The notes beneath the pieces were generated by a model, which saw only the letters and a list, made by a program, of their open reading frames with translations, did not search any database and was not told the DNA's origin. DNA of 16,875 nt, taken from contig JAEYTW010000802.1 of NCBI GenBank assembly GCA_023433835.1, positions 1 through 16,875 on the forward strand. The letters are read 5' to 3'. The stretch is from Pseudomonadota bacterium (GTDB lineage Bacteria > Pseudomonadota > Alphaproteobacteria > Ferrovibrionales > Ferrovibrionaceae). A program made the position numbers and the translations under genes. Of this stretch, positions 15,254 through 16,875 are shown piece after piece. Each line of letters opens with the position of its first letter. Positions within the stretch are counted from its first letter, which is position 1.

Positions 15254-16690
15254 TCAGCCCGGCACCATCCGGTGCGACACCGTCTTGACCACGGTGTAGT
15301 GCGACAGCCCTTCCGCCCCGCCCTCGCGGCCGTGGCCTGAATCCTTGACGCCGCCGAACGGGGTCTCGGCGACCGAGGCTTCCAGCGTGTTGATCGACAG
15401 GTTGCCGGCCTCGATCTCGTCGGCCAGCCGGTCGGCGGTCGCGGCAGAGTTGGTGAAGGCGTAGGACGCCAGGCCGAACGGCAGCGCGTTGGCCTTGGCG
15501 ATCGCCTCGTCGAGCGAGGCGACCGGGCTGATCACCGCCAGCGGCCCAAACGGTTCCTCGCGCATCGGCCGGGCGTCGTCGGGCACGTCGGCCAGCACGG
15601 TCGGCTGGAAGAAATACCCGGGGCGGTCGAGGCGCTTGCCGCCGGTCAGGACGCGGGCGCCTTTGTCGCGGGCATCGGCCACCATGCCTTCCAGCGCCTC
15701 GATGCGGCGATGATTGGCCAAGGGGCCCATCTCGGTGCCCGCCTCCATGCCGTCGCCGACGACGGTCCGGGCGGCCCGCTCGGCGAAGGCCTGGGCGAAG
15801 CGTTCGTAGATCGATTGGTGCACGTAGAAGCGGGTCGGCGAGGTGCAGACCTGGCCGGCATTGCGCACCTTGCGGATCGCCGACAGCACGCCGGCCTCGA
15901 CCGGGTCGGCATCCTCGCAGACGATGACCGGCGCATGGCCGCCTAATTCCATCAGCACCGGAGTCATGTGGCGCGCGGCCAGCTCGGTCAGATGCTTGCC
16001 GACGGCCGTCGACCCGGTGAAGGCGACCAGCCGGGTCTGTTCCTGCGGGATCAGATAGCCCGAAATCTCGGACGGCACGCCGAACACCAGGTTCAGCACG
16101 CCGCGCGGCAGGCCGGCATCGTGCAGGGCGCGCGCGATATGCATCGCGCCGGCCGGCGTTTCCTCGGCCGCCTTCAGGATGATCGAGCAGCCGGCGGCCA
16201 GCGCGCCGGCGATCTTGCGCGACGGCTGGCTCATCGGGAAATTCCACGGCGAGAACGCCGCGACCATGCCGATCGGCTGATGCAGCACGACGTAGCGGAT
16301 GCCAGGCTCGCTCGGGATGACGCGGCCATAGGTGCGCTGGGCTTCGCCGGCATCCCATTCGAAGAATTCACAGCCGCGGATGACCTCGAGACGCGCCTGG
16401 GCGAGCGGCTTGCCATGTTCCAGCGTGATCGAATGGGCGATCTCGTCGGCGCGGGCGCGCATCAGCGCCGCGGCCTTCAGCATGATCTCGGCCCGCGCCC
16501 GCGGCGCGGTGCGGCGCCATACCTTGAAGCCTTCCGCCGCCGCCGACAGCGCATCGTCGAGATGCTGGCGCCCGGCCACCGGCAGGATGCCGATCTCGCG
16601 CTCGGTCGCGGGGTTGACCACCTTCAGGCCGTCGGACGCGCCGCGCCATTCACCGGCGATGTAGCATTTCAGCTCAGGATAGGAGGCCAT
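15254..16690 (-). CDS. NAD(P)-dependent aldehyde dehydrogenase, succinate-semialdehyde dehydrogenase-like
   Basis: A 478-residue cytoplasmic aldehyde dehydrogenase that would oxidise an aldehyde to the acid. The catalytic set is complete: Asn150 in FSPWNFP, the cofactor-binding Lys173 in IILKAAEETP, the FTGSTAVG glycine motif (224-231), the general base Glu248 in LMELGGHAP and the nucleophile Cys282 in NAGQVCTSPTRF. EEPFGPLAVI and the GVKDSGHGREGG tail are also standard. Overall similarity points to the succinate-semialdehyde dehydrogenase group, but the substrate is not certain and related semialdehydes are possible. I chose the ATG giving MASYPELKCYIAGEW because GAGGG lies six bases upstream and family similarity starts there; the frame stays open to 16855. 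The gene is single on its strand, and no transaminase or permease is adjacent to settle the pathway. Confidence 0.93.
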   Translation of the reverse strand: MASYPELKCYIAGEWRGASDGLKVVNPATEREIGILPVAGRQHLDDALSAAAEGFKVWRRTAPRARAEIMLKAAALMRARADEIAHSITLEHGKPLAQARLEVIRGCEFFEWDAGEAQRTYGRVIPSEPGIRYVVLHQPIGMVAAFSPWNFPMSQPSRKIAGALAAGCSIILKAAEETPAGAMHIARALHDAGLPRGVLNLVFGVPSEISGYLIPQEQTRLVAFTGSTAVGKHLTELAARHMTPVLMELGGHAPVIVCEDADPVEAGVLSAIRKVRNAGQVCTSPTRFYVHQSIYERFAQAFAERAARTVVGDGMEAGTEMGPLANHRRIEALEGMVADARDKGARVLTGGKRLDRPGYFFQPTVLADVPDDARPMREEPFGPLAVISPVASLDEAIAKANALPFGLASYAFTNSAATADRLADEIEAGNLSINTLEASVAETPFGGVKDSGHGREGGAEGLSHYTVVKTVSHRMVPG

Positions 16691-16754
16691 GACGAACCCT
16701 CGGCAATGCAACGAGGCCGCCACTATCGCCCCGGCGGCTTTCATATGACAATCA

Positions 16755-16781
16755 ACTATATTGCTATTAATTAAGCGCCAA
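16755..16781 (-). promoter_or_regulatory. Possible promoter of the aldehyde dehydrogenase gene
   Basis: An AT-rich patch (about 16740-16775) upstream of the gene contains TATAGT on the minus strand (16760-16755), one mismatch from the -10 consensus. A TTGGCG (16781-16776) lies 15 bases further upstream; this spacing is short, so the -35 assignment is doubtful. The predicted leader is about 60 nt. Confidence 0.3.
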
Positions 16782-16784
16782 CAG

Positions 16785-16875
16785 CTATGAATCCCGCAGC
16801 AGCAGGTCCATGGCCTGATTGATCTTGGCAGCGAGATAATCCGAGCCGCCGACATCGGGATGCATCTTCTTCAGG
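16785..16875 (-). CDS. J-domain protein, C-terminal fragment (Tim14/DnaJ-like)
   Basis: Only the last 30 codons lie in the window; the gene continues past the right edge. The reading starts LKKMHPDVGGSD and ends NQAMDLLLRDS before a TAG stop. HPD is the invariant J-domain tripeptide that stimulates Hsp70 ATPase. The GGS-x-Y-x-A-A-K-I-N-x-A pattern after it is the form seen in short J proteins of alphaproteobacteria and in mitochondrial Tim14/DNAJC19, where the J domain closes the protein. Termination soon after helix IV agrees with that type rather than with full-length DnaJ, which has long regions after the J domain. Whether it has the expected N-terminal membrane helix cannot be seen here. 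It is on the same strand as the aldehyde dehydrogenase gene, upstream of it, with 94 bp between. Confidence 0.85.
   Translation of the reverse strand, partial: LKKMHPDVGGSDYLAAKINQAMDLLLRDS

Noticed and set aside
16691..16855. N-terminal extension of the aldehyde dehydrogenase to an ATG at 16855
   Set aside because: It would overlap the J-domain gene's end in another frame and cover the AT-rich promoter region; the ATG at 16690 has a good ribosome-binding site and the expected N-terminus.

Overview
The window looks like chromosomal housekeeping sequence from a high-GC alphaproteobacterium, probably Rhodospirillales-like. The clues are a clpS-clpA pair, a Phasin_2-type phasin, a D,D-carboxypeptidase with a SPOR tail, an adjacent galU-ugd-phosphomannomutase set, and a C-terminal fragment of a Tim14-like J protein. 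Genus and species cannot be fixed from the sequence alone. I see no tRNA, rRNA, CRISPR array, transposase or phage gene.

Layout. Bases 1-3013 (minus strand) hold, in transcription order, the adaptor ClpS, the AAA+ unfoldase ClpA (stop and start fused as TGATG) and a 66-residue protein resembling the small YjfB-type motility family. Bases 3190-4124 form a self-contained phasin unit on the minus strand: a near-consensus promoter bracketed by two palindromes, a structured leader, the phasin gene and an intrinsic terminator. Bases 4165-5820 (minus) carry an uncharacterised two-gene operon of a lipoprotein and an exported alpha/beta hydrolase. It diverges from the D,D-carboxypeptidase gene on the plus strand (6068-7549).

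A 184-bp nested inverted repeat (7583-7766) lies between the convergent 3' ends of the carboxypeptidase gene and psuG (pseudouridine-5'-phosphate glycosidase, minus). A membrane class III nucleotidyl cyclase (plus) follows and overlaps tail-to-tail by 35 bp with a minus-strand operon, galU-ugd-phosphomannomutase/phosphoglucomutase. That operon supplies UDP-glucose, UDP-glucuronate and hexose-1-phosphates for envelope polysaccharide. The right-hand part contains a GNAT acetyltransferase (plus), a TetR regulator (minus), a DUF1304 membrane protein (plus) divergent from the TetR gene, an aldehyde dehydrogenase (minus) and the last 30 codons of a J-domain protein (minus).

How the genes fit together. 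ClpS and ClpA form the N-degron recognition and unfolding module. Phasin coats polyhydroxyalkanoate granules, and its promoter architecture suggests PhaR-type control. The carboxypeptidase trims peptidoglycan stems, with its SPOR domain probably directing it to septal glycan. TetR and DUF1304 share a 105-bp intergenic region with one perfect 21-bp palindrome, so a simple local repressor circuit is likely. I did not find a clear new multi-gene defence or mobile system. The best leads are the phasin control region, the TetR/DUF1304 operator, the nested inverted repeat, the unassigned exported hydrolase/lipoprotein operon, and a cyclase with a substituted catalytic-site residue.
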